Shown here piece after piece: positions 22,320-30,125 of a stretch of DNA of 45,777 nucleotides. The number at the start of each line of letters is the position of its first letter. Position 1 is the first letter of the stretch. The notes under the pieces were generated by a model. It was not told where the DNA came from. It saw only the letters and a program-made list of their open reading frames with translations, and ran no database searches. Location: positions 1 through 45,777 of IMG/VR virus record IMGVR_UViG_3300030329_003373, one strand, 5' to 3'. The stretch is from a virus. The position numbers were made by a program, and so were the translations under genes.

Positions 22320-22577
22320 ATGCCTACACCTAAAAAGAAAGCGCCCGCTAAAAAGAAAGCACCAGCAAAGAAGAAGCCTTCACCGAAGTACAAACTATCT
22401 GTGACCGCTAAAGGGGTAGAGTCTACTCTGAAGTTTTCTGCGAAGGCGGATATGGAATCTGCTCTCAGCCAACTAGAACAGCATGTTGGACTACAGAGTA
22501 AGGGGCTTGCATACTGCGTTATTACTGCTGATGGCGAATTCCGATATACAACAATCGAATCCGTTAAGTCCGTATAA
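22320..22577 (+). CDS. Histone-tail-like lysine-rich small protein
   Basis: An 85-residue protein. An earlier in-frame TTG (22278) falls in the terminator; the ATG at 22320 has GGAGTG seven bases upstream. The first 25 residues consist of PKKKAPA/KKKAPAKKK-type repeats, like H1 and AlgP tails, and should bind DNA non-specifically. The following 60 residues form a small beta-alpha domain with no recognised family. The basic motif recurs at the C-terminus of the first gene (595-1212), written with different codons. It sits after the main terminator and converges with the lysis genes, four bases from the next stop codon, so it may have its own promoter. Confidence 0.8.
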   Translation: MPTPKKKAPAKKKAPAKKKPSPKYKLSVTAKGVESTLKFSAKADMESALSQLEQHVGLQSKGLAYCVITADGEFRYTTIESVKSV

Positions 22578-22580
22578 ACG

Positions 22581-22895
22581 TTATTGTTTTTTGCTCTCTA
22601 AGATACGGTCTAGTTTTGAGACAATATCGTTGTGGACTTTTGTGCGTGTGATCAAGAAGTCTTTTGACTGCACATCTATCTGGCCCCGGTACTCATCAAT
22701 TACACGGTCGTATCGTTCACGCATTTTTTCAGATCGAGCATCATATTCCTTGCGGATCTCATCAAGCTGTTCCTGAAAACCTTCTACAAGTTTATCCAAC
22801 CTCTTTTGCATAGCCATAAACTGATACACAAGAAAAGCCGCAAAGAGCCCAAGGTGTCCGCCTGCCAGCAGTGTGTCTATCAGGGCTTCCATCAA
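22581..22895 (-). CDS. Putative holin, BhlA-like layout
   Basis: A 104-residue protein with one N-terminal membrane segment (about residues 8-28, LLAGGHLGLFAAFLVYQFMA) followed by a long, highly charged coiled coil to the C-terminus. This is the layout of BhlA-type holins and of some i-spanins. It is the last gene of the leftward block and overlaps the lysis hydrolase gene by four bases (ATGA). It would insert in the inner membrane and release or assist the hydrolase. A spanin-like role is the main alternative. Confidence 0.6.
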   Translation of the reverse strand: MMEALIDTLLAGGHLGLFAAFLVYQFMAMQKRLDKLVEGFQEQLDEIRKEYDARSEKMRERYDRVIDEYRGQIDVQSKDFLITRTKVHNDIVSKLDRILESKKQ

Positions 22896-23467
22896 AACTC
22901 CGGTTCGTCGATTAGTGTATAGCTAAAGCTATTGCCCCACTTTTCCCGTGCGGCGTAACAAATAGACATGAATTCTTCGAAGTCTTTGCTATGACTAAAC
23001 ACTTGGCAACCAGCAGACCACTTATCTACTTGCGTCGATGCTGAGCCCGCTTTGTGGATATTGATTCCATAATAGCCTTCAGTAATAGACCGTACATCAA
23101 GATCAATAATGTCGTCTTTATTGCTGTCCCGGTAAGTTTTGACCGTACCGTTCCTTTGGCAGAGCGCGTCATATCTCCCCTGGTGCTTGTCGATCTTCCA
23201 GACAGATCGGTATTGCCCAGGGACAAGAATAGCAGTTCCTTCAATGCGGGTGGGGTTCTCAAGCCAGTATTTACCGGGCTCAGTCGTGCATTCCCATGTA
23301 CGGGTAATCCAACCTTGTTCATCGCGGAACACTACACAGATACGGTCATCGAAACTATTGGCTTTATGGTCGCGACTACGAATACCGATAATGTTTAGAT
23401 TGTACTCGCCTTTCTCAAAGACCGTGTACCCTAATGAAGCTACATAATCTAAGAGAACGGGGCGCAT
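22892..23467 (-). CDS. Putative endolysin of L,D-transpeptidase (YkuD-like) fold
   Basis: A 191-residue protein without signal peptide. Near the C-terminus, GINIHKAG and VDKWSAGCQVF place H138 and C154 like the His and Cys of the YkuD catalytic motif (HxxG...S-x-GC). Its position within a cassette of small membrane proteins argues that it cuts peptidoglycan at lysis; enzymes of this fold act on peptide cross-links in the wall. No lysozyme or amidase gene is found elsewhere in the window, so this is the best endolysin candidate. The fold assignment rests on the motif only. Confidence 0.65.
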   Translation of the reverse strand: MRPVLLDYVASLGYTVFEKGEYNLNIIGIRSRDHKANSFDDRICVVFRDEQGWITRTWECTTEPGKYWLENPTRIEGTAILVPGQYRSVWKIDKHQGRYDALCQRNGTVKTYRDSNKDDIIDLDVRSITEGYYGINIHKAGSASTQVDKWSAGCQVFSHSKDFEEFMSICYAAREKWGNSFSYTLIDEPEF

Positions 23468-23754
23468 TAATCACAATCCGCGTTTGTAGCGGAGCAGATT
23501 TTCGCTTGATTGATAGCTTGCTGCTGCTGAACCTCAAGCATCTTAGCCATTAGGTCTTCCATCTTATCGAGGCGCTTCTCTACACCTTCAATTTTAAGAT
23601 CGACCAATTCTTGTTTGCCCGACTTAGACTCAAGAACCTCGACTCGTTGATCGATTTCTTCTACTTCTTGGGCAGCAGACTCGAATGAAGCAAAAGAAAT
23701 GCCCGCAGCGAAGACGATAGTTACCCCAGGAACAGCCCATTCTTTCATATTCAT
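23467..23754 (-). CDS. Membrane-anchored coiled-coil protein, spanin-like
   Basis: A 95-residue protein with an N-terminal hydrophobic segment (about 6-25) that could be an anchor or signal, then a charged coiled coil and a glutamine-rich end with two cysteines (CSATNADC). Its size, topology and location suggest an i-spanin or a second holin-like component. It overlaps both neighbours (TAATG and ATGA). Confidence 0.55.
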   Translation of the reverse strand: MNMKEWAVPGVTIVFAAGISFASFESAAQEVEEIDQRVEVLESKSGKQELVDLKIEGVEKRLDKMEDLMAKMLEVQQQQAINQAKICSATNADCD

Positions 23755-24206
23755 TTTCCTGCTCCTGACGTGTAGTAGTATGTGGCACCTAACCCGGTAC
23801 TAACTACTACGACGACTGCGAGTGTTTCTATTCTACCAAACCAGCGTTGCGTAGAAGGCTTTTCCATCCAAGGAACAGGCTTTGTCGCCTCTTCTAGCAT
23901 GTACTTATGCCATTCAATGTTTGTTTGAAGTTCGGTTATATCAATTTTATATTGAGCATTAACGGCTTTTGCCCATTCTTCTGTCGCTAATAGATCAGCA
24001 TAATCCGAGAGAGGTACGACCACTCCAGAACAGGGAGAGGAAGAAGGAGAGATCCGAAAAGATTCTGGAAGTGGTCGACCCCTAGTAACCGGAATGGTGC
24101 GTTCGCATTCTCCGTCTACCTTCTCGGGCGCATCCGGCCTGAGAGGTAACGTATATTTGGGCTCGTCAGCCTGGGCCAAGAGCATTGAAGCTAAGAACAA
24201 AATCAT
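23751..24206 (-). CDS. Exported membrane protein of lysis cassette
   Basis: A 151-residue protein. Residues 1-12 (MILFLASMLLAQ) look like a short signal peptide. A Pro-rich periplasmic-type segment with two cysteines follows, then a helical region, and a hydrophobic segment near the C-terminus (about 128-146, ending YYYTSGAGK). It would therefore be held in the inner membrane by its C-terminal helix. No lipobox is visible. The role is probably in lysis, by context only. Confidence 0.55.
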   Translation of the reverse strand: MILFLASMLLAQADEPKYTLPLRPDAPEKVDGECERTIPVTRGRPLPESFRISPSSSPCSGVVVPLSDYADLLATEEWAKAVNAQYKIDITELQTNIEWHKYMLEEATKPVPWMEKPSTQRWFGRIETLAVVVVVSTGLGATYYYTSGAGK

Positions 24207-24448
24207 TTTTGCCTTTTCCTAGCGTTACCTCTAGCCGCTAAATCATCAGCAGGAGAATCGCCGCTAAGGTCTTTTTCGATCGCTTTGACTTCTTCACTGA
24301 GAGTCTGCTGGATATTTTTGCGAGCAATATCAGAAGAAGTATCTTTAAGTGGAGCCTTTTTAGGCTCCTTTTTTTTAAGAATCTTCCCGAAAAAGGTAGT
24401 TAGAAATGCGACTAAGATTACGCCAATAATGGTTTCTATATTTTCCAT
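24203..24448 (-). CDS. Small membrane protein, TatA-like topology
   Basis: An 81-residue protein with an N-terminal membrane helix (about 5-24) directly followed by a very basic stretch (KILKKKEPKKAP) and a charged helical tail ending in RGNARKRQK. The topology is that of TatA or of small class III holins. It overlaps the next gene (ATGA) and opens the five-gene lysis cassette. Holin is the most likely function, but there are three other membrane-protein candidates here. Confidence 0.55.
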   Translation of the reverse strand: MENIETIIGVILVAFLTTFFGKILKKKEPKKAPLKDTSSDIARKNIQQTLSEEVKAIEKDLSGDSPADDLAARGNARKRQK

Positions 24449-24452
24449 ACCA

Positions 24453-24824
24453 TTATGTCGCTAATAGAGTAACTGTAACTGCGCCGGGAGGAGAAGATAC
24501 ATTAGAGGTATTAGGTACGGTAGATACCCAAATACTGACACCAGATGAGTAAGTAAAACCTGAATCTAAAATATAGGTACAAGATTTTCCCTTATTGACA
24601 TAAAAAACCATGTCTGCAACGGTGCTGCCTGGAGTGGTAGACGCAGAATCTACGTATTTCACATACATATTTTGATCTAAATTATTCGAATTATCGATCT
24701 GAATTTGGTAGATTTTTCCGCTGCTGTTTCCCGTCACATTATTATGAGAATCGCCCGAAGATGCCAGTATTTTGACTAATGTTCCTGCTAAAGCTGTCGG
24801 GGTTGTGATTTTAGATGAAGGCAT
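24453..24824 (-). CDS. Paralogous beta-rich virion protein 4 (123 aa)
   Basis: One of four related proteins. It shares with the one at 25412 the sequences IYQIQIDNSNN, a Tyr/Phe-V-K strand, DMVFYV, SGxxxSSG and the ending VTLLAT. It is rich in Ser, Thr, Asn and Val with no long helices, as expected of a small jelly-roll or Ig-like domain. Its location between fibres and lysis genes suggests a virion surface or fibre-accessory protein. Function is inferred from context only. Confidence 0.75.
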   Translation of the reverse strand: MPSSKITTPTALAGTLVKILASSGDSHNNVTGNSSGKIYQIQIDNSNNLDQNMYVKYVDSASTTPGSTVADMVFYVNKGKSCTYILDSGFTYSSGVSIWVSTVPNTSNVSSPPGAVTVTLLAT

Positions 24825-24829
24825 AGTAT

Positions 24830-25201
24830 TTACTTAGTAGTAAGCGTAATTTGGACTGTGCCATTACTTACCGTAGGTATTGTAGTATCTGTCGGGGATG
24901 GCAGTTTTGTTACCCAAAAGTTTAAGTCAGTGTAGTCAATGCCTCCTTGAATTTGGAAAGTCTGTTTAGCGGCATTAGGGCATGAAAGAATCAAATCTGG
25001 GAGAGTAGAGCCGACTGTAGGGGCTACACCGTCATAGATTTTCAGGGAACAAGCGTGAGTACCCGCTGTATTATCTATGGTCACAGCCAAAAGTGTCCCT
25101 GACGACTGAGTGACATTATTATTCACGGTCGTTCCAGCAGCACTTTCATGGACTATTTTATAGTCTAGAGCCTGCCCAAATCCAGAAACACTTAAAGCCA
25201 T
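24830..25201 (-). CDS. Paralogous beta-rich virion protein 3 (123 aa)
   Basis: Shares the MALSVSGFGQALDYKxxxES opening with the paralogue at 25780 (MALTVTGF...FDYKAFQD) and the LLAVTIDNTAG/LxSCPNAAK/YTDLNFWVTKLP layout with all four. It belongs to the longer-N-terminus subgroup. It is separated from the neighbours by only five to seven bases. Confidence 0.75.
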   Translation of the reverse strand: MALSVSGFGQALDYKIVHESAAGTTVNNNVTQSSGTLLAVTIDNTAGTHACSLKIYDGVAPTVGSTLPDLILSCPNAAKQTFQIQGGIDYTDLNFWVTKLPSPTDTTIPTVSNGTVQITLTTK

Positions 25202-25205
25202 TCAA

Positions 25206-25403
25206 CTACTTTTTCGCCAATCCGATTGCGGCCATAGCTTTTTCGGCTGAGTCACCAGCAATATATGCAAGGCCGAGATACAACCATTGTTCAGATTCAA
25301 GCATCCCAGCAGCCAATAGGCCCGTGCCCAGGCAGAGAACAGCTAATCGTCGCCAAGACATTCGTTTTTGAGAACAAAACAGGGAGTTAATTAGATTTTT
25401 CAT
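25206..25403 (-). CDS. Small membrane protein within paralogue cluster
   Basis: A 65-residue protein. The basic N-terminus (CSQKRMSWRR) is followed by a hydrophobic stretch (about 19-34) and a second weaker one (about 41-52). It interrupts the paralogue series and has its own ribosome site (AGAGGAAA). It could be a holin-type protein or a virion-associated membrane protein. It is not related in sequence to its neighbours. Confidence 0.7.
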   Translation of the reverse strand: MKNLINSLFCSQKRMSWRRLAVLCLGTGLLAAGMLESEQWLYLGLAYIAGDSAEKAMAAIGLAKK

Positions 25404-25411
25404 ATTTTCCT

Positions 25412-25771
25412 CTATGAAACCAGGAGTCGGACTTCAACATCTTTAGTCGGAGAGTCAGTGTTTGCCGCTGCCCGAGAAGTTGTCACGTAAAAAGCTAAAC
25501 CAGAAGCCAAAACGATTCCGCTATTAATCACATAGCTGACCTTACTTTGGGAAGGGCAGTAAAACATATGATCTGGAACATTTTGGTTGCTTCCAGATTG
25601 GGCATCTTCAATCTTTAAGAAAACAGAATTTGAATTATTACTATTATCAATTCTAATTTGATAAATAGTAGTGCCCGAAGTGAGCGCCTGTTCTACTGTC
25701 GAATCGGCATCAGCATCGACGATAATTTTTCCGCCGATGTGGGCTGATAGCGTTGTTGTCGTTACGGCCAT
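25412..25771 (-). CDS. Paralogous beta-rich virion protein 2 (119 aa)
   Basis: Closest to the copy at 24453: IYQIRIDNSNNSNSVFLKI, DHMFYCPSQSKVSYVINSGI and the final VRLLVS line up position by position. Beta-rich, no signal peptide. Confidence 0.75.
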   Translation of the reverse strand: MAVTTTTLSAHIGGKIIVDADADSTVEQALTSGTTIYQIRIDNSNNSNSVFLKIEDAQSGSNQNVPDHMFYCPSQSKVSYVINSGIVLASGLAFYVTTSRAAANTDSPTKDVEVRLLVS

Positions 25772-25779
25772 GATGCCCC

Positions 25780-26157
25780 CTAAGAAGTTACGCCATACAT
25801 CTTAACGGTAGTACCAGATGCAGCTTGGCTATTGCTTGTAGCAGATGTAGTTGTGACAAAGTAACTCAATTCACTGAACGCTAGACCGCCAGGGATGCAC
25901 AGCTTTTCAGTTACTGTCCCACTCCCACCGTTTGCTGGAATTTCGAGTTTAATGTCGGGATCATCAGCAGTTGTCACTGACGCTCTAAGGTAGATTTTGG
26001 CGTAGATTACGCTATTGCCACCGTTTTCAACTTCAATTTCGTACAGGTTACCGGCAGATCCAGTAACGTTTCCGACCATCGTATTGACGACGGCAGTATC
26101 CTGAAAAGCTTTGTAATCGAATGTGGTGGCGCTAAAGCCTGTAACTGTAAGTGCCAT
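25780..26157 (-). CDS. Paralogous beta-rich virion protein 1 (125 aa)
   Basis: First gene of the four-copy cluster in transcription order. It shares LYEIEVENGGNSVIYAKIYL, IPGGLAFSELSYFVTTTSAT and the terminal VKMYGVTS region with the others. The 44-base gap upstream separates it from the beta-propeller fibre gene; a putative ribosome site (AGGATAAAAA) precedes the ATG. Confidence 0.75.
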   Translation of the reverse strand: MALTVTGFSATTFDYKAFQDTAVVNTMVGNVTGSAGNLYEIEVENGGNSVIYAKIYLRASVTTADDPDIKLEIPANGGSGTVTEKLCIPGGLAFSELSYFVTTTSATSNSQAASGTTVKMYGVTS

Positions 26158-26201
26158 TTTTTATCCTATAGAGCAGTGAGTATACATTGAGTGCGATAGC
26201 A

Positions 26202-27398
26202 TTAAAGGGGTAGAACCACGTCGCACGACACGTCGTTAATATGATTTTGAGTACCGTTGTTTGTTAAGTCATTTAAGATTCGGGTCCATGTGTCAGCATT
26301 GTCTGTGCTTTCGTGAATGTCTCCACCTCGACAAGATACCATCCAAGTAGTCCCGTCCGTTGCTACGCTTGCGCAAAGGTCGCCCGAGTCCGTATCAAAA
26401 CCAGTTTCGTCGCTTTTGTTTCCGTCCCGAAACGCGCCGTTACTCATGGTTTTACCATCTACGTCAAACGTAAGGATAACTTCGTCAGCTGTTGAAACCG
26501 CGCATACCTTCCCATTAGATGCAGCCATCCGAATAAATTCTTCTTGGCCGCTTGGGTCGGCAAACGTAACCGATGCGCCCGTACCGTTAGAGGCTCGGGC
26601 CGGAAAGTTAGTGCTGTTGACGCTAAACTCGGCACTCCAATCGCTTGTATCAGAATCTGCGCAACTTCGGAAGTGTACAGCGCTGCCTCTACGATATGCG
26701 ATTACCCATGAGTTGTTCGTATAAACGATGCCCTTGATTGCTCCTGGCGTGTTCGAAGAGAACGGTTCCGATTCTGTAAAGCTTGCCCCGTCATTTGTGC
26801 TCACATAAAGATACGCAGAACCGGCACCAAACATCCATTTTCCTGATCCGTTTGAAGCAATCCCCCAGATCACTTTTGTACCTAAGTTTGTGCTCGACAT
26901 ATCTACGGCAGACCAGTTTGCCGCACCATCCGTGCTTCGCATAAGCAAACCATCATCGCCGCCGCTCATCCATGTACCGGCAGCGGTTCCGTCTGATCGT
27001 GCTCCCCAAGCAACAGCGTACTGATCGTCATTGGGACTAACGTTTACGTCGGTCCATTCGTTTCCATCCGTTACATCGGTTGAACTTACTAAAAGTTCTC
27101 TTGCGTGAGAGGTTGTGCCCGCAACGTAAATACCCGCGCCAGAACTGTTTTTTCCGAATGCAAGTGCGATGGAAGTGGGAGTCGAAGCGGCACCGTCATA
27201 CGAAGTCCACGATGTTCGATTACTATTTGCAGCATGAGCAACGTACCCGCCCCCAGTCACAACTACCCATCGGGTTGCGCCGGTTGCAGTCGATGGAACG
27301 GTCAAGCCTTGTACAGCCTCGCAATTAGCTTTGCCGACACCGTTAATGGCTTCGACGTTTGCAGCCGCCACACCATTGACCGCTTCGTAATCAGGCAT
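26202..27398 (-). CDS. Putative receptor-binding beta-propeller protein
   Basis: A 398-residue protein. After three N-terminal decapeptide-like repeats (EAVNGVAAAN, EAINGVGKAN, EAVQGLTVPS) come several Asp-box-like motifs of sialidase-type propellers: STDGAANW, STNDGASF and STDNADTW. Each is set between beta strands. Such repeats define BNR-type propellers, which in phages serve in tail fibres and tailspikes to bind surface sugars. No catalytic sialidase residues can be claimed. Start overlaps the stop of the fibre gene upstream. Confidence 0.7.
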   Translation of the reverse strand: MPDYEAVNGVAAANVEAINGVGKANCEAVQGLTVPSTATGATRWVVVTGGGYVAHAANSNRTSWTSYDGAASTPTSIALAFGKNSSGAGIYVAGTTSHARELLVSSTDVTDGNEWTDVNVSPNDDQYAVAWGARSDGTAAGTWMSGGDDGLLMRSTDGAANWSAVDMSSTNLGTKVIWGIASNGSGKWMFGAGSAYLYVSTNDGASFTESEPFSSNTPGAIKGIVYTNNSWVIAYRRGSAVHFRSCADSDTSDWSAEFSVNSTNFPARASNGTGASVTFADPSGQEEFIRMAASNGKVCAVSTADEVILTFDVDGKTMSNGAFRDGNKSDETGFDTDSGDLCASVATDGTTWMVSCRGGDIHESTDNADTWTRILNDLTNNGTQNHINDVSCDVVLPL

Positions 27399-28993
27399 TA
27401 CGCTACCTCAACTACTGTACTATCGGGGTCAAACCAGATTGCGTCTGCCGATACTGCCCAGCCAATAATCTGAACAAAATCGCCATCTGTATCTGGAGCA
27501 GTTTGTTCAGGAACATTTTTATTGCTTGTTTCTGCCTCTGGTGTATACAGAGCACCACCCACAGTCCAGGTTGGGAATTCGCTGTTGAATCGTGCAAAGC
27601 CTTTTAGCAAGAAAACGCCCATAGCGTCAGCGCTGATGGATGCCGTCGCCATAGCGACACACCTGCTTGTCGCCGCAGCCGTCGCTACGGCCTTCCACAT
27701 TTTTCCGTCACTTTTAAAATAACAAACTTCCCCGGCGGTAAGATCCTCCCCGGCGGTGAACATGGCTATATCTCCAGAGTATTCTCCATCAGCTACAGCA
27801 GAGTTGTGCATTACCTGTAGATTCGTAGAACTGTCGATCTTGATTACAGGGGTTGTTCCGTGGGCAGAACCTTTACCGATTTCTAGGGTATCTGTTCCAT
27901 CGTCAATTCCGATTCGATAGTCGGCTGCGTTTCCGTCGAAGACAAGCATTGTGTCTTCTGCGCCAGCGTCACCGATTGTCAGTTTTGGTGTGGTTCCAGA
28001 AATAACAACGTCGTCTGAAAACGTTTTGGCGCCTGTAAAAGTCTGTGTTCCACTTAGATGTGCTGTATCCGCATCGAGGTAAGCAGAAGCAATTGCTGTA
28101 CCCTGCCAAGTACCAGTACTAATAGTGCCCACACCTGTAATGTTAGTCTGAGAGGCTGTGGTCAGTGTGCCAGCAAAATTTGTGGCGGTCAGTGTTCCAT
28201 CAGAAGAATTAAACGTAAGATTTGTTCCGCTTTTTGGTGCTAAGTTTCCGGTGGCTGCTGTAGTAAACAAAACATTACATGAAGTGTCAGAAGACTCATC
28301 GGCTACGGTAACCGTGGTTGCTATGGCTGCTGTACCAGTAGTGTCCTGATTCAGTGTACCAACGGCAAAATCTAGAGTATTGTCGCCGTCTTCGTAGGTG
28401 ACAGTGATTCCAGTTTCAGTATTACTGGTAACCATAGCGCCAACAGTATCTGCTATGTACTCATTTAAAGCAGTACCATCTACGGTGATTGCATCTGCTT
28501 CAAGTGTACCATCAATGTCTGCGTTGCCACTAATATCGAGTGTTGCCGCGTCCAACTCGCCAGATAGTGTGACGTTACCCACCACTTGAAGGGCCTCGGA
28601 TGGGCTATCTGTTCCGATACCAACCTTACTGTTCGAGATTACTACGTCGTTATCTGTGCCCGAACGTAAGTGGACCTTGGCTGCAGTAGAATTAACTCTT
28701 CCCAGTCGAATACTATCGGCGCCATCTGTTCCGATTTTAATGTTGTTGTCTGCACGAATATCGAGCGAACCTGCAGTCGTTATATGCGAAGTACTAATTG
28801 CGGTTGGCTGAAAATGTAAATCGCCATCTACACCGAGAGTCTTGGCGGGCGACGTAGTATTGATACCAACACGATTATTGTCGGCATCAATAGATAGGGT
28901 TCCACTGTCTACTTCAAGATCGTCAACAGTAACAGCAGTGGCAACCGTAGAGCCGGAAACTGTTGCGTTAATACGTGGGTATTTAAGGCCCAT
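27398..28993 (-). CDS. Tail fibre protein
   Basis: A 531-residue Ser/Thr/Gly/Asp-rich protein. The N-terminal half contains repeated strands such as RVGINTTSPAKTLGVDGDL and KVGIGTDSPSEALQVVGNVT, a pattern of trimeric beta-fibre stalks in phages of aquatic bacteria. The central part repeats LSGTQTFTGAKTFSD-type strands. The C-terminal third (about 400-531; YSGDIAMFTAGEDLTAGEVC and the following strands) appears to be a globular tip domain of the kind found in fibre or decoration proteins. It would form the stalk of a side fibre. Confidence 0.8.
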   Translation of the reverse strand: MGLKYPRINATVSGSTVATAVTVDDLEVDSGTLSIDADNNRVGINTTSPAKTLGVDGDLHFQPTAISTSHITTAGSLDIRADNNIKIGTDGADSIRLGRVNSTAAKVHLRSGTDNDVVISNSKVGIGTDSPSEALQVVGNVTLSGELDAATLDISGNADIDGTLEADAITVDGTALNEYIADTVGAMVTSNTETGITVTYEDGDNTLDFAVGTLNQDTTGTAAIATTVTVADESSDTSCNVLFTTAATGNLAPKSGTNLTFNSSDGTLTATNFAGTLTTASQTNITGVGTISTGTWQGTAIASAYLDADTAHLSGTQTFTGAKTFSDDVVISGTTPKLTIGDAGAEDTMLVFDGNAADYRIGIDDGTDTLEIGKGSAHGTTPVIKIDSSTNLQVMHNSAVADGEYSGDIAMFTAGEDLTAGEVCYFKSDGKMWKAVATAAATSRCVAMATASISADAMGVFLLKGFARFNSEFPTWTVGGALYTPEAETSNKNVPEQTAPDTDGDFVQIIGWAVSADAIWFDPDSTVVEVA

Positions 28994-29391
28994 TATCCAC
29001 CTCGGACATATTCAAAGAAGAATTCGTAATCTCCATCATTATCTGACCCATTATCGAAGCCAGGGCGGAAATAAAGACGGCCATTAGCATCTGTCTTTAC
29101 CGGATTATCCGTGGCATAAACATCATTAACAGATGTATCGCCAGCAGCTTTTGCCATCGAATCATATTGTAGACGTTCATCAATACCGCCAGAAGTGAAT
29201 CCGGCAGCTTGCCCAACGCGAGGTTGCCAATTGTTGTACGACCCGCCAGTTATGACATAGTGAAACGCTTTAAGAAGCCAAATCCCAGGCCCACCGCCAG
29301 GAGTGGGAAGCTGAAGTGTGGTTTCTTCACTTGTTCCTACATTTAGGTGCGACCCTGAAATTCGGAAAAAGACCCGATCTGAAGTAGACAT
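28993..29391 (-). CDS. Small structural protein near fibre genes
   Basis: A 132-residue beta-rich protein. The N-terminus (DRVFFRISGSHLNVGTSEET) and the aromatic-rich end (DYEFFFEYVRGG) look like strands of a small sandwich. No family is recognised. The overlap of start and stop with the fibre gene and the position next to a decoration-like gene make a virion role likely. Confidence 0.65.
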   Translation of the reverse strand: MSTSDRVFFRISGSHLNVGTSEETTLQLPTPGGGPGIWLLKAFHYVITGGSYNNWQPRVGQAAGFTSGGIDERLQYDSMAKAAGDTSVNDVYATDNPVKTDANGRLYFRPGFDNGSDNDGDYEFFFEYVRGG

Positions 29392-29400
29392 GACAACCTC

Positions 29401-30051
29401 CTATCCAAGAATCAGATAAGAGAAGGTACGCTCAGCAGATGTAGTGTCATTAATTTCAATCGTGAGGTTTCCGCCCGAAATCACCGCTTGAATGACATAA
29501 CGGTCATTAGTACCGTCCTTCTCGTTACAAGTAGCAAGAACTGGACGACCGTTAAATGCGGCTCCGACAGCCACAGTTCCAGATACCGCGCCACTTGCGA
29601 TAACCATTGTCCCGCCGACTAAACCGGAAAAAGCACTCGGGTTCAGGAGAATCGCACCTGTTGAAGCGTGGACCTCAACAACGTGCCCGATTTTAATGTG
29701 AGGTTTATTTGCTGCGGGCGAAAGCGTGTAAGCGCCCTCAGTGTCTGACAAGTAAACCGGTTGCCCGACTGCCGAAGCACCTGAAGTATCAATATCAGTG
29801 ATCAGTTTCCAGGGAACGGCGCAAGCGACGGTTTTTCCAGAAGCTACAGCAAAATCAGCAACCCAAAGAGTACCGCCAATTTCCGTAAAGTTATCAACGT
29901 CAGCTTGGTTGACTGTCATGTGGGCACCGGAAATTCCAGTTGCCATGATCAGATCATTTGCAGCAAGGTCTTCTGACGCCTTAACTTTTACTGCTGCTGA
30001 ACGTTGCTTATCGACACACGGAAGGACTTGACGCTGCTTAATGCGAGCCAT
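29401..30051 (-). CDS. Decoration-type protein, DUF2190-like
   Basis: A 216-residue Ala/Val/Thr-rich protein. The segment GASAVGQPVYLSDTEGAYTL, with HIKIGHVVEV and later ILLNPSAFSG, matches the barrel-like core found in DUF2190-type capsid decoration proteins and in head-fibre bases. A free-standing gene of this kind usually codes for a capsid-stabilising protein. It has a GAGGTGAGAAA ribosome site. Position after the internal virion proteins is less usual for a decoration protein, so a fibre-base role remains possible. Confidence 0.65.
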   Translation of the reverse strand: MARIKQRQVLPCVDKQRSAAVKVKASEDLAANDLIMATGISGAHMTVNQADVDNFTEIGGTLWVADFAVASGKTVACAVPWKLITDIDTSGASAVGQPVYLSDTEGAYTLSPAANKPHIKIGHVVEVHASTGAILLNPSAFSGLVGGTMVIASGAVSGTVAVGAAFNGRPVLATCNEKDGTNDRYVIQAVISGGNLTIEINDTTSAERTFSYLILG

Positions 30052-30125
30052 TTTCTCACCTCATAGTAATTTTTCAGCCCCGCCCAGGATGAGTAGGGTA
30101 TCAAAGGTATTTCTATACTATCAGA

